Of a stretch of DNA of 64,000 nt, positions 44,387-55,535 are shown one piece after another (the first letter of the stretch is position 1; each line of letters starts with the position of its first letter). The position numbers and the translations under genes are program-made. The notes below the pieces were generated by a model, which saw only the letters and a list, made by a program, of their open reading frames with translations, was not told the DNA's origin and did not search any database. This DNA comes from Deltaproteobacteria bacterium. Lineage in GTDB: Bacteria > Myxococcota_A > Polyangia > Polyangiales > Houyiibacteriaceae. The stretch spans positions 496,001 through 560,000 of the forward strand of contig JAEPMI010000003.1 of the NCBI GenBank assembly GCA_017644045.1. The letters are read 5' to 3'.

Positions 44387-45064
44387 ATGGGCTACGGAGT
44401 CGGGGCGCACCTGGTGCTGGTCGACGCGGACTGGGAACGGCTCGCTGCACTGCCTGGGTCGCTCACATGGACCGTTCGACGACATGCGGGATTCTTCGGC
44501 ATCGACGTGCAGCGTGCGTGGAAGGCCAGCTCAGAGCCGTACGGAGCGATGCGCTTGAAGGACCTGGCGGAGGAGGTGCCTTCGTCGTTCGCCGAGCTCG
44601 CTGCCTTGAGGAGTTTCCTGGCGGAGCACGACGAGGAGGGGGCCTTTCCGGTAGCTCCCTTCGACCTCGGCGTGCAGCTCAGCCACATCCTAGGTGTCGA
44701 AGCGTTGACGCTCTGGGCGGACGACGACTCGTACGACTTCGCGTCGGTGAGCACGAACGGCGCACCGACCCGCCTTCGGGTGGGCGGCTACGGTCTCGAG
44801 GCGACGTGGATGCCTGGGAAGTGCACCGTCGTACCGCTCGAGCAGGAGGATGGTGAGGCGCCGCCGACGATCGAGCTCGAAGGGCTGCGAGCGCAGGTGC
44901 CGAACGCTCGGGTCGCGCCCGTCGCGTCTGTCGAGCCAGGGCTCCATCGGGTGGCGCGTGAGGAAGCGCTTCGGTTCGTGGGTGGCAATGTGGCGCCGCT
45001 CGGACTCGGCTCGTTCGATGGAGACCTCGCCCCAGCAGAGGTGGTCGCCCGACGTCCGGAGTAG
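44387..45064 (+). CDS. hypothetical protein
   Basis: A 225-residue cytosolic protein without recognisable domain. The N-terminal part (GYGVGAHLVLVDADWERLAAL) and a central segment (PFDLGVQLSHILGVEALTLWADDD) are probably ordered; the C-terminus is Glu/Val-rich. It lies 50 bases after the trypsin-like gene and converges on the HtrA-like gene with three bases between stops. Unknown function. Confidence 0.6.
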   Translation: MGYGVGAHLVLVDADWERLAALPGSLTWTVRRHAGFFGIDVQRAWKASSEPYGAMRLKDLAEEVPSSFAELAALRSFLAEHDEEGAFPVAPFDLGVQLSHILGVEALTLWADDDSYDFASVSTNGAPTRLRVGGYGLEATWMPGKCTVVPLEQEDGEAPPTIELEGLRAQVPNARVAPVASVEPGLHRVAREEALRFVGGNVAPLGLGSFDGDLAPAEVVARRPE

Positions 45065-45067
45065 GTC

Positions 45068-46243
<1,176 letters not shown>

Positions 46244-46331
46244 CGGGGCAGAGATAGTCCGTCATCGGCGGCTGTCGAGTGCCGGCACCTTGGCAGCCGC
46301 TTCCGAGGCCGATTCGCGCTATTCTGTAAGT

Positions 46332-47696
<1,365 letters not shown>

Positions 47697-47721
47697 CCCT
47701 CTCCGCTATCCTCAGCTCTTC

Positions 47722-48630
47722 GTGCGTTCTCTTCTCTTCACCGTGGCTCTCGGCGTTCTCGTGGCGTTCTCGTCCACCGCGGGCGCTCAGAACGCGCGGA
47801 GCCTGACCCGCGATGCGTTGAGCGAGTTCGAGCGCGGCAACTTCGAGGAGGCGCGCGCGCTCTTCCTCCGGGCCCACGAGCTCGAGCCCTCGGCGCGGCT
47901 CGAGCGCGGCGCCGGCATGGCGGCGTTCGAGGTCCGCGACTACGTGCAGGCGTACCGGCTGCTCCAGCGCGCGCTCGTCAGCGAAGACCGACCGCTCACC
48001 GACGAGCAACGCGCGGAGACCGAGGCGCTCATCGGGCGCACGCAGGCGTTCCTCGGTCGCTTCCGCTTCTCGGTCCAGCCCGCCGAGGCGAGCGTGCAGA
48101 TCGACTTGCGCGCACCGGAGCGAGAGGCCGACGGGACCATCCTGCTCGCGGTCGGCGAGCATTCGGTGGTGGTCGAGGCCGAGGGCTACCGCAGCCGCGA
48201 GCAGCAGCTCGAGGTCCGCGGAGGGGAAGACGAGACCCTGATCATCCGACTGGAGATGGAGGGCACGACCGCCGGCGCCGAGGAGCCCGACGAACGCGGC
48301 CGCGAGATGGACGCGCTGAGCTGGGCCCTCATCGGTGGAGGCGCCGGTTTCCTCGCGCTCGCCGGCGCAGGCATCGGCGGCTGGGCCTACGCTGGCGGCG
48401 AGCTGAGCACCTGCCGAGACTTCGAGGCCGCGGGCGGCCACTGCGCCAACGAACCGACGCTCGAGACCCGCCGCCGCACCATGGCCACGCTCACGCTGGT
48501 GGCCGGGGTGACTGGGCTCGTCGGGGTCACGATGGGTATGCTGCGCTGGTTGTGGAGCGACGACGACGAGGACGAGCGGGCAGGGTGCAGCCCCGGCCTG
48601 CTCGCGCTGGATTGCCGTTGGCGCTTCTGA
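47722..48630 (+). CDS. secreted TPR/PEGA-like membrane protein (cassette B)
   Basis: The 302-residue product has a signal peptide (RSLLFTVALGVLVAFSSTAGAQ). TPR-like helices follow at about 28-115 (ALSEFERGNFEEARALFLRAHELEP), then a PEGA-like beta domain at about 118-185 (RFSVQPAEASVQIDLRAPE, GEHSVVVEAEGYRSREQQL). Two C-terminal membrane segments flank a loop with two Cys. The order signal, TPR, PEGA, two membrane segments matches the cassette A protein, although the sequences are diverged. It starts with GTG. It sits 25 bases after the kinase gene and overlaps the lipoprotein gene. Confidence 0.78.
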   Translation: MRSLLFTVALGVLVAFSSTAGAQNARSLTRDALSEFERGNFEEARALFLRAHELEPSARLERGAGMAAFEVRDYVQAYRLLQRALVSEDRPLTDEQRAETEALIGRTQAFLGRFRFSVQPAEASVQIDLRAPEREADGTILLAVGEHSVVVEAEGYRSREQQLEVRGGEDETLIIRLEMEGTTAGAEEPDERGREMDALSWALIGGGAGFLALAGAGIGGWAYAGGELSTCRDFEAAGGHCANEPTLETRRRTMATLTLVAGVTGLVGVTMGMLRWLWSDDDEDERAGCSPGLLALDCRWRF

Positions 48631-49712
48631 GACCGAGCCTGGCGCTGGTCCTCCTCGTCGGCTGCGTCGAGGCAGAGCTCGTGGGCGAGCGAGACGGCGG
48701 CACGCCGGACGCGGGCATGCGCGATCAGGGACCGATCGACGCGGCCGGGATGTGTCTCTCCGGACCCGCGCCGCCCGACGGCATCGCTGCTGGCGGTGAG
48801 ACCTGCGCGCTGGCGCGTCCACCGAGCGAGCCGATCGGCTGCGACGACTCCACGGAGAACGTGGACCCCATCATGGTCGCGCTGAAGGACCCGGTCTTCG
48901 GTGACCGCATGCGGGGCGTCGACTTCGACGGCTACTGTTCCGGCGCCGAAGGCCAGCCCAACGGCTGCACGCCCAACGAGGACTACGACGCACCCGACCC
49001 GATGGGCGGCATCGACAACATCTTCGGCGTCGCGCTCTGGGAGGGCATCCTCATCATCGACTCGTCGATCGGGGACCGAGCCGCCGCGGCTCTCGAGCAA
49101 GGCGAGCTGAACGTCATGCTTCGCATCGAGGGCTGGAGCGGCGAGCCGCGGGACCCGCGAGTCGAGGTGACCCTCGGGGTCGCCGCCGCCACGGTGCCGA
49201 GCCCACCGCTCTGGGATGGCGCCGACGTCTTCCAGCCGGCCGAGTCGTTCTTCCAGGAGGGCGACCCCACTCGGCCCATCGCGCGCGACGACAACGCGTA
49301 CGTCGCCGATGGCATCCTGGTGGCGCAGCTCCCCGATCGGATCCCGCTCGGCTTCGACACCGGTGACCGCCAGCTCGAGCTCAAGCTCACCCAACCGCGG
49401 ATCACCATGTCGCTGCTCGGTCCCACGGCCTTCACCGACGCGGTGGTCACCGGTCGTTGGGCTCAGTCGGAGGCGCGCGCCGCGGCACCGCTCCTCGGGC
49501 TCTGTGCCGACAGCACCGATCCGGTGATCGTCGCACAGCGCAACGCGTACATGAGCGCCATCGACCGCTTCGCGGACATTCGCGAGTCGTCGTCGGACAC
49601 CGACCCGACGCTGCCCTGCGACGCGCTCAGCTTCGCGATCGGCCTGCGCGCCTACGACGTGACCTGGGGCGACCCGACGCCGCTCGTGTCGAGCCCGCCG
49701 CTCTGCCCCTAG
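48612..49712 (+). CDS. lipoprotein, paralogue of that at 31850 (cassette B)
   Basis: The 366-residue product appears to use a TTG start (48612 or 48618) inside the end of the preceding gene, giving a lipobox LVLLVGC. Blocks GIDNIFG, RIEGWSGEP, PLWDGADVF, TRPIARDDNAYVADG, AQLPDR and CDALSFAIGL align with those of the lipoprotein at 31850-33055. Unknown function, likely the envelope-side partner of the cassette B kinase. Its 3' end overlaps the convergent glycosidase gene by 86 bases. Confidence 0.75.
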   Translation: MPLALLRPSLALVLLVGCVEAELVGERDGGTPDAGMRDQGPIDAAGMCLSGPAPPDGIAAGGETCALARPPSEPIGCDDSTENVDPIMVALKDPVFGDRMRGVDFDGYCSGAEGQPNGCTPNEDYDAPDPMGGIDNIFGVALWEGILIIDSSIGDRAAAALEQGELNVMLRIEGWSGEPRDPRVEVTLGVAAATVPSPPLWDGADVFQPAESFFQEGDPTRPIARDDNAYVADGILVAQLPDRIPLGFDTGDRQLELKLTQPRITMSLLGPTAFTDAVVTGRWAQSEARAAAPLLGLCADSTDPVIVAQRNAYMSAIDRFADIRESSSDTDPTLPCDALSFAIGLRAYDVTWGDPTPLVSSPPLCP

Positions 49713-50793
49713 GTCGCTCTGAACTGAGAGCGATCGAGCGTCTGCGGATCGCGACGAGCGCCAGCAGGAGCCACACGCCGGCCGAGCCGCCGGTCCCGGC
49801 GCGGCAGCCGCAGCCGCTGTCGATGGCGTCGCCTGGCGCTCGCTCGCCACCGTCCGCGCTGCCGACATCGCGCCCACCGTCCGAGGGGATGGAGCCACCG
49901 TCGGTGCCCGCGTCGACCAGGGGGGCGCCCATGTCCATCGGCTCTGGCTCGGGCCCGACGTGCACGCCGAGATGACAGCAGACCCGACGCTCGCTGCCGT
50001 CGCTGGTCTGGTTCACGATGCCCTCCGGTCGGCTGCCGAGTCCGGGCTCGCCGGCCACGAAGAGGGTCGACGAGCCGCCACCGTCGAGGTTCAGCCCCTC
50101 GCTGCAGCCTAGGTTGTGGAAGAGGAAGCGACCGAGCGTGATGCCGCGCATGCCGACTCGCCCGCTCGCCCGTCCGTCGACCACCACGAACGCGAGCGTG
50201 CGCCCGTCCGAGTGGAGACACACCGCCGTGCGCGGGTTGGCGACGGCCATGTGGCTCGGGTTCGGCGGTGCCTCGATCACGGCCTGGTCCACGATCGCGC
50301 CGCCCTGGAGCACCATCGGCATGCCGGTGACCACCTCGGTCACGCCCTCGGGGAGTGGACCCATCAGCCGATCGTCGCTGCGGAAGAACGAGACCATGCG
50401 TTCGGGTGTGAGGCCGATGCTGTCGGCGCACGAGCCGCCGCTGCCGTAGACCGACGACCAGGGCACACCGTCGGCAGCCATCAGACCGCAGGAGTCGTAG
50501 CTGCCGCTGAAGAAGTTCGCGTTGATGGCGCCCGCGAGCTCGTGTCGCTCGGCGAACTCACTGACCACGATGCCCTTGTCCGCTTCGCTGCTGGTGACGA
50601 AGGTCAGCCGCGGGTTCTCGGTGTCGACGTAGAGGACGTAGATCTCCTGGTCGCTCGTGCCGCTCCCCGGGATCTCGATCGGTCCCGAGAGGTGTCGGTA
50701 GATCAACCCGGGGCCGACCTCGGTGCCCGGGTGCGGCCACGCATGGGCGGTGCCCGCCGCGAGCAGCACGAGCGCCACGGCCATCGACCTCAT
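49627..50793 (-). CDS. secreted phosphodiester glycosidase (NAGPA-like) with MYXO-CTERM-like tail
   Basis: The 388-residue product has a signal peptide (MRSMAVALVLLAAGTAHA), then a NAGPA/DUF2233 domain (GAINANFFSGSY, GCSEGLNLDGGGSSTLF). An Asp/Gly-rich linker leads to a MYXO-CTERM-like sorting end: a CGCRAG motif, a hydrophobic stretch and an RRR cluster. NAGPA enzymes uncap N-acetylglucosamine phosphodiesters; bacterial relatives act on surface glycans. Normally the protein would end shortly after RRR, but here about 30 Arg/Ser/Gly-rich residues follow, overlapping the convergent gene. This may reflect a lost stop codon or a frameshift. Confidence 0.82.
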   Translation of the reverse strand: MRSMAVALVLLAAGTAHAWPHPGTEVGPGLIYRHLSGPIEIPGSGTSDQEIYVLYVDTENPRLTFVTSSEADKGIVVSEFAERHELAGAINANFFSGSYDSCGLMAADGVPWSSVYGSGGSCADSIGLTPERMVSFFRSDDRLMGPLPEGVTEVVTGMPMVLQGGAIVDQAVIEAPPNPSHMAVANPRTAVCLHSDGRTLAFVVVDGRASGRVGMRGITLGRFLFHNLGCSEGLNLDGGGSSTLFVAGEPGLGSRPEGIVNQTSDGSERRVCCHLGVHVGPEPEPMDMGAPLVDAGTDGGSIPSDGGRDVGSADGGERAPGDAIDSGCGCRAGTGGSAGVWLLLALVAIRRRSIALSSERPRGRAAGSTRAASGRPRSRRRRAGRSRS

Positions 50794-51062
50794 CGGCGGG
50801 ACTCCATTAGCGCTACCAGCTCGAAGCGGGAGGCGATGCCGAGCTTCTCGTAGATGGCCCGGAGCTGGTTGGCGACGGTCTCGGCCGACACGCCGGGCTC
50901 GCTGGCGATCTCTCCGTTGGAGCGGCCGGCCACGACGGCGCGAGCGACGGCGTTCTCCGACTCGGTCAGCTCCTCGAGCTCGAGCGGCGAGTCGTCGACC
51001 GTCACGATCAGCAGCTCCTGATCGCCCACCGCCAACCGGCGCACGTCCTTGCTCTCACCCAC
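50790..51062 (-). CDS. small LuxR-type helix-turn-helix protein
   Basis: A 90-residue protein. From residue 31 it carries a GerE/LuxR DNA-binding domain (TESENAVARAVVAGRSNGEIA, VSAETVANQLRAIYEKLGI). The preceding 30 residues form a short strand region (QELLIVTVDD) rather than a receiver or autoinducer domain. Its stop overlaps the glycosidase ATG (ATGA), suggesting it controls or is co-made with that gene. Confidence 0.82.
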   Translation of the reverse strand: MGESKDVRRLAVGDQELLIVTVDDSPLELEELTESENAVARAVVAGRSNGEIASEPGVSAETVANQLRAIYEKLGIASRFELVALMESRR

Positions 51063-51087
51063 CGGAGCAGCGTACCAGCCGCCCGCC

Positions 51088-51981
51088 TCAGAGGTGGAGC
51101 GCGACGCCCACGCTGAGGGAGGGCACCCAGCTCCGCGTCACGAGCTCGGCCTCGTCCCGCACGAGGAAGAGCGGCAGGTCGATGGAGAGTCGAAGGGACA
51201 GCCGGCTGACCGCGCTGCGGAAGAGCTCCGCGCCGGTGGTCAGGCCGAGGTAGGGGCCGGTGCCGAAGGCCTCGTCGTCCAGGTCGGGCCGACCCATCAC
51301 CGGACCGTTGGTCCAGATGTGCATCAGCCCGAGCTGGAAGCCGAAGAGGGCGACGTGCTCTGCTTCGGCCGAGCTCGCCCAGGTCGCCGTGAAGCCGAGC
51401 CGCGCGATGAGGCGCGCGTGGAGCTCCTGGAGGCCGGGGGTCAGCCGTGGGTTCAGACCGAAGACCGCGCCGACGCTCCACTGCGGGAGCTCGCGTCGCA
51501 GTCTCAGCGCGAGACCGGGGAGGGCCGCGACCTTTCCGCCGAGCAGGGCGATGCGCTCTTCCAGCGCGACGCCCCACGAACGACGCGAGCGACGCAGACG
51601 CGAGAGCGCGCCGGCGATGCCGCTGTCGGAGCCGGGGCCCTCGAGCCGAACGGGGTCGTTGTGGAGCAGCACCGTCACCATCTCTTCGACGGCGTCGGTC
51701 AGCTCCTCCACTTCGACTCGCTCGGGGACGAGCGCGTCGAGCCGTCCCGTCAGGAAGCGTTCGTCGCCCACCGAGAAGAGCTCCACTCGCAGGTGCTGGT
51801 CGCAGCCCGTGTCGACGGCGCGGTGGGTCTCGTGAGCGTCGACCTCGCTGCGGACCAAGCGGGTCAGCCCCACGGGGTCGTCCGCGCTCTCGACCTGGAC
51901 GCAGACCCGCACCGCTTGCGCGCTCGCGGGCGCGGACGCGAGCAGGACACCCGCCAACGCCGCATGGACGAGTCGGCCCAT
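51088..51981 (-). CDS. secreted protein, first of a tandem paralogue pair
   Basis: The 297-residue product has a signal peptide (GRLVHAALAGVLLASAPASAQ) and a Cys-containing N-terminal domain (VRVCVQVE, HRAVDTGCDQHLRVELF). A C-terminal half follows with alternating hydrophobic strands ending SLSVGVALHL, which could be an outer-membrane beta-barrel. It shares the RAVDxGCxxHLxVEL block with the next gene upstream at 51986-53413. Unknown function. ATG at 51981 is four bases after that gene's stop. Confidence 0.68.
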   Translation of the reverse strand: MGRLVHAALAGVLLASAPASAQAVRVCVQVESADDPVGLTRLVRSEVDAHETHRAVDTGCDQHLRVELFSVGDERFLTGRLDALVPERVEVEELTDAVEEMVTVLLHNDPVRLEGPGSDSGIAGALSRLRRSRRSWGVALEERIALLGGKVAALPGLALRLRRELPQWSVGAVFGLNPRLTPGLQELHARLIARLGFTATWASSAEAEHVALFGFQLGLMHIWTNGPVMGRPDLDDEAFGTGPYLGLTTGAELFRSAVSRLSLRLSIDLPLFLVRDEAELVTRSWVPSLSVGVALHL

Positions 51982-51985
51982 CGGC

Positions 51986-53413
51986 TCAGTGCAGCAGGCC
52001 GATCTGGAGGACCGCCGCCGGGATGTAGCTCTCGAGGCGCGCGCCGCGTCGCTCGGTGTCGAAGCGATAGGCCGGAACGCTCGCGGTGAGCTCCACGAAG
52101 AAATGGAGCGAGCTGGCGCGCATGAACTCGTGGCCCGCGACCAGGTCGAGGTGCATGCCGCCGCCCCAGAGCCCGCCGGCGCCGGTCGCACGGTAGCGGT
52201 CGACCGCGAAGGATGCGCCACCGCCCAGGTAGAACGAGCTCACCGCGTCGGGCTTCAGGTAGCGCAGGAAGTGCAGCCCTGCGGTGAACCCGGCCGTGTA
52301 GTCGATGTGCCCGTCGGCGGCGGTGCTCGACGAGCGGCGCGACGTGCCGACGCGAACGCCGATGAACGCGTCCAACGCCCACGCTCGGTAGAAGGAGCGC
52401 ATCCCGACCACGGCCTGCAGCGGCACCATGAGCCGGAAGCGATCGTCGAGGACCTCGGTGCCCGCGCCGTTGACCGACGTCGGGACCTGCGCGCCGAAGA
52501 GCATCACGGCGCCGAGCCCGAGGAGGAACTGCTTGCCGCCGCGGATCCTTCGCAGCTCGCCCTCGCTGTCGGCGTGCAGGACCGTGGTGCGCGTGAGCGT
52601 CTCCTGCACCGAGACGTCGTCGAGCAACGCGGTCGTGAGCCGCTGCGCCAGCGCGTCGAGCTCCGAGATCGTCACCCGGTCGATCTTCTCCTCGCGCGAG
52701 TGGCCGCTGTAGCGTGCGAAGACCGTCCAACCGGTGTCGAGCGGGTAGAGCTCGACGGTGAGGTGCTCGGCGCAGCCCTCGTCCACGGCGCGGTAGCCGT
52801 CGGCGTGGGTCACGTAGTGCTCGAAGAGTCGCTTCAGGTACGAGCTCGCCATGAGCGTGCCGCGGTCGGGCGTGGTGATGCGCCGCGGCTCGTCGTCCCG
52901 CTGGAGGCGAATGCGAACCGGGCGGGGGTTCGTGGCCGGTGAGGGAGCGCGGGGCGCCGGCCGTGTCTGGCCCGTCTGGGCGTTTCGGGCTGGGGAGTCA
53001 TCGCTCCGCATCGCCTCCGGCGCGAGCGCGTCATCGGCGAAGCCCGACTCGGACTCCGACTCCGACCCCGACTCGGACTCCGACGGCCGACCACCGGACT
53101 CCGAGCTCCGACCGCCGGACTCCGACTCCGACGGCCGACGACCGGACTCCGAGCCCCGACCACCGGCGTCCGACGGCCGACGACCGGACTCCGATTCCGA
53201 CGACCGAACCCCGGACTCCTCCGACTCCGACGACGGACCGCCGGACTCCGGCCGCCGCCAGTCGACCGGCGCGTCCGCCCAGGAGCGCTCCACGATCGAC
53301 ACACATACATCCGTCTGGGCCTCGCCGACGCTCGCCATTCCCCACGACACACCGGCCGTGAGAGCGAACGCCGCCAATCGAGCCCACCTCGTCTTCCAAG
53401 GTCCTCGTTCCAC
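51986..53413 (-). CDS. secreted protein, tandem paralogue with Ser/Glu-rich insertion
   Basis: The 475-residue product begins with a signal peptide (RLAAFALTAGVSWGMASVGEAQ) and a Cys strand (DVCVSIVERSW). A Ser/Glu/Gly/Arg insertion of about 130 residues encoded by a DNA repeat follows. The body then has YRAVDEGCAEHLTVELY and beta strands ending AAVLQIGLLH. It is a paralogue of the gene at 51088, with the insertion placed between the first two strands. The GTG start at 53413 has AGGTGG close before it. Function unknown; a possible outer-membrane or surface protein. Confidence 0.66.
   Translation of the reverse strand: MERGPWKTRWARLAAFALTAGVSWGMASVGEAQTDVCVSIVERSWADAPVDWRRPESGGPSSESEESGVRSSESESGRRPSDAGGRGSESGRRPSESESGGRSSESGGRPSESESGSESESESGFADDALAPEAMRSDDSPARNAQTGQTRPAPRAPSPATNPRPVRIRLQRDDEPRRITTPDRGTLMASSYLKRLFEHYVTHADGYRAVDEGCAEHLTVELYPLDTGWTVFARYSGHSREEKIDRVTISELDALAQRLTTALLDDVSVQETLTRTTVLHADSEGELRRIRGGKQFLLGLGAVMLFGAQVPTSVNGAGTEVLDDRFRLMVPLQAVVGMRSFYRAWALDAFIGVRVGTSRRSSSTAADGHIDYTAGFTAGLHFLRYLKPDAVSSFYLGGGASFAVDRYRATGAGGLWGGGMHLDLVAGHEFMRASSLHFFVELTASVPAYRFDTERRGARLESYIPAAVLQIGLLH
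53036..53245 (-). repeat. low-complexity repeat with CGACGGCCGA core in the secreted paralogue
   Basis: On the plus strand CGACGGCCGA starts at 53081, 53129 and 53171 (spacing 48 and 42 bases), amid GGACTCCGAC runs. On the coding minus strand it encodes GRPSE and SESES blocks. The core and orientation match the repeat in the kinase gene at 47460-47640. Confidence 0.7.
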
Positions 53414-53566
53414 AATCCACCTCGCTCTGTCGCCGTGGTCGCATTGCAGAGCGCGTGCCGACTCGGTGATTCGGCCCACCGGCCGAAATCACGGGCACCG
53501 CTCTCGCGAGCTCACCCGCTCGGGTGGGGCGCTCGACTCACACCGCGTGGTGTGACTTGCGCCAGA

Positions 53567-54193
53567 TCAGCGAAGCAGCAGTGCCGCGAACACGATCACG
53601 AGGACCGCGATGCCGAGCCCGATCCAGGCGGTGGTCATCGTCGCACCGCCCGACTCGTTGACCGGGATCGCCGTCGGGCTTCCCGCCGGGACCGCCTCGG
53701 GGATGCGGATCGCGATGTAGAGATCGCCCGCGCCCTTGCCGTCCGAGTTGTCGCAGCCCTTGCCGCGCAGTCGGAGCGTCTGGCCGTCGCGGATCTCCGG
53801 AGGGATCGTCACCTTCAGCGTCTCGCGGCGCGTCTTCCCCGCCTCGCCGCCGCACCGGGTGCACTCACGAGCCGAGCCGCTGCCCTTGCAGTCGGGGCAG
53901 TTGGCGCTGATGCGAAACGCACCCTTCTGCGTCATCTGCTGGCCCTTGCCCTGACAGCTCCGGCAGGGGTCGGTCGCCGCGGGCTCGCGCCCGGTCCCGT
54001 GGCAGCCCTCGCAGCCGATGAAGCGCTCGACCGTGACCGCGCGGGCGCCGCGGATGAGATCCTCACGGTCGAGCTCGATCTCCATTCGGATGTCGGCCCC
54101 TCGCCCGATCCGCTTGCCGCCACCGAACATGTCCCCGAACACATCGCCGAACTGTTCGAAGATCGCGTCGAGATCGTCCGGCTCCTGGCTCAT
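53567..54193 (-). CDS. membrane-anchored DnaJ-like zinc-finger protein lacking a J domain
   Basis: The 208-residue protein has a short G/F-like start (IFEQFGDVFGDMFGGGKRI), then the four DnaJ zinc-finger motifs. These are CEGCHGTG, CRSCQGKG, CPDCKGSG and CTRCGGEA, coordinating two zincs. The DnaJ C-terminal substrate-binding strands follow (ETLKVTIPPEIRDGQTLRLRGKG, DLYIAIRI). A final hydrophobic segment (WIGLGIAVLVIVFAALLL) anchors it. The J domain that would recruit DnaK is absent and the start is fixed by overlap with the upstream lipoprotein gene. It may hold clients at the membrane without DnaK, or be a partner for a J protein made elsewhere. Confidence 0.85.
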   Translation of the reverse strand: MSQEPDDLDAIFEQFGDVFGDMFGGGKRIGRGADIRMEIELDREDLIRGARAVTVERFIGCEGCHGTGREPAATDPCRSCQGKGQQMTQKGAFRISANCPDCKGSGSARECTRCGGEAGKTRRETLKVTIPPEIRDGQTLRLRGKGCDNSDGKGAGDLYIAIRIPEAVPAGSPTAIPVNESGGATMTTAWIGLGIAVLVIVFAALLLR

Positions 54194-54864
54194 TCGACGC
54201 GCTCCACGACGACTCGTCGCTCGTAGCCCTCCCGCGGTGTCCCCGGTCCGGTGACCTCGAGCTCCGCGGTGCCGGTGAAGCCATCCGTGCGGTCCACCGA
54301 CACCCGGCCCTCGCTCCGCCACTCGTTGACCGCGGTGGTGATCGTCGAGGTCACGGAGAAGGTCACCCTCTCGTCGTTCACGCTCGCGACCTGGTAGCTG
54401 GTTCTCCGGGTTCGCTCCATCCCGTCGACCCATCGCCGCATCAACACGATCTCCTGGCAGACCGGGTCCATCGTGAGTCCGGCGGGCCGAAAGGCGAAGG
54501 CGGTGAGGTTCTGCAGCACGCCCGGGTGCGCCTCGCCGCGGACCCGCGGCGGCTCGAGCGGCACACCGGACTCGTCGAGCTGCCACCGAAGCTCCGCGCC
54601 ATCGAGCGAGCCGATCGAACCCGAAGGCGGCTCGACGGAGAGCTCGGTCTCCACCGCCGACCAGCCGTCGTCGCTCGGCTCGAAGCGGAGGGTGCTCCGG
54701 TAGGTCTGGCCGCGCTCCTCGATCGTCACCCGATAGCTGCCGCTGGGCTCGAAGCGCAGCGCAGGCCCGTCGCATGGAGCTTCGACCCCGACCGGTCCGC
54801 TGGGCTCCTCGGACTCGCAGCCCGCGAGCACGAGCACCACGATCAGTCGAACCGCGCGCCCCAT
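54190..54864 (-). CDS. small lipoprotein, unknown function
   Basis: The 224-residue product begins MGRAVRLIVVLVLAGC with lipidated Cys16. The body is beta-rich with repeats such as YRVTIEERGQTYRSTLRF and TYQVASVNDERVTFSVTST-like strands. No family is recognised. It is translationally coupled to the DnaJ-like gene through a four-base overlap, which suggests a joint role at the envelope, perhaps a client or cofactor. Confidence 0.7.
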   Translation of the reverse strand: MGRAVRLIVVLVLAGCESEEPSGPVGVEAPCDGPALRFEPSGSYRVTIEERGQTYRSTLRFEPSDDGWSAVETELSVEPPSGSIGSLDGAELRWQLDESGVPLEPPRVRGEAHPGVLQNLTAFAFRPAGLTMDPVCQEIVLMRRWVDGMERTRRTSYQVASVNDERVTFSVTSTITTAVNEWRSEGRVSVDRTDGFTGTAELEVTGPGTPREGYERRVVVERVE

Positions 54865-54928
54865 GGGGCGGCGTACGCTGGAGCGACCCGAGTCTTCCCC
54901 GTGGAAGGGCATCGACCGGAGAGTGCCT

Positions 54929-55483
54929 TCAGCGCCACTCGCCGTCGATGCGCAACACCGGTGGGTCGACGGACTCGTCGAGCGAGTAGGTGGTCTTCAG
55001 ATCCCGAGCGCCCACCAGCTCGAAGAGGCGGTGGACGTAGGCGTGGAGGTAGAGCGCGAAGAAGGGGTCGAAGGGCGCGACGCCGCTGAGCACTCCCGTG
55101 GCGCGCGTCGGCGAGTGGCGGGTGACCTCCCAGCGACCCTGGTCGTAGAAGCGGCGCCAATACTCGCCCGCCTTCTCGAGCACGAACGCCGGGTTCGCCA
55201 GGCGGAGCACGAGCCGGATCACGATCTTGAGGTCACGGTCGGCTTCGTAGCGACCGATCGCCGGCACCAGCGATCCGTCGCCATCCCCGAGCACTCGGTC
55301 GATCGTGCGGAGCAGGCGGTGCTGCAGCGCGAGGTCGTGCCAGGTCATCGGCACCAGCGCCCGAACCTCGGCGGCCTCGTGCGGCTCGAGCTCGGCGAGC
55401 ACTCGCTCCATCGCGTCGGCACCCCAGCGCTGGAGCACGAAGCTCCGCATGTAGTGCATGTTCGATCCCTTGGCGCGTCCCAT
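54929..55483 (-). CDS. TIGR02265-like myxobacterial protein
   Basis: A 184-residue helical cytosolic protein. The pattern AMERVLAELEPHEAAEVRALV, LLRTIDRVLGDGDGSLVPAIGRYEADRDL and KAGEYWRRFYDQGRWEV resembles the roughly 180-residue paralogue family (TIGR02265/DUF2378) that is abundant in myxobacteria and whose function is unknown. The assignment rests on general pattern, so is moderate. Confidence 0.55.
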   Translation of the reverse strand: MGRAKGSNMHYMRSFVLQRWGADAMERVLAELEPHEAAEVRALVPMTWHDLALQHRLLRTIDRVLGDGDGSLVPAIGRYEADRDLKIVIRLVLRLANPAFVLEKAGEYWRRFYDQGRWEVTRHSPTRATGVLSGVAPFDPFFALYLHAYVHRLFELVGARDLKTTYSLDESVDPPVLRIDGEWR

Positions 55484-55535
55484 CGGGCGGGTGTGCCCAT
55501 CCTAGGATTTTTCGCAATCCACTGAAAGGAGCGAC

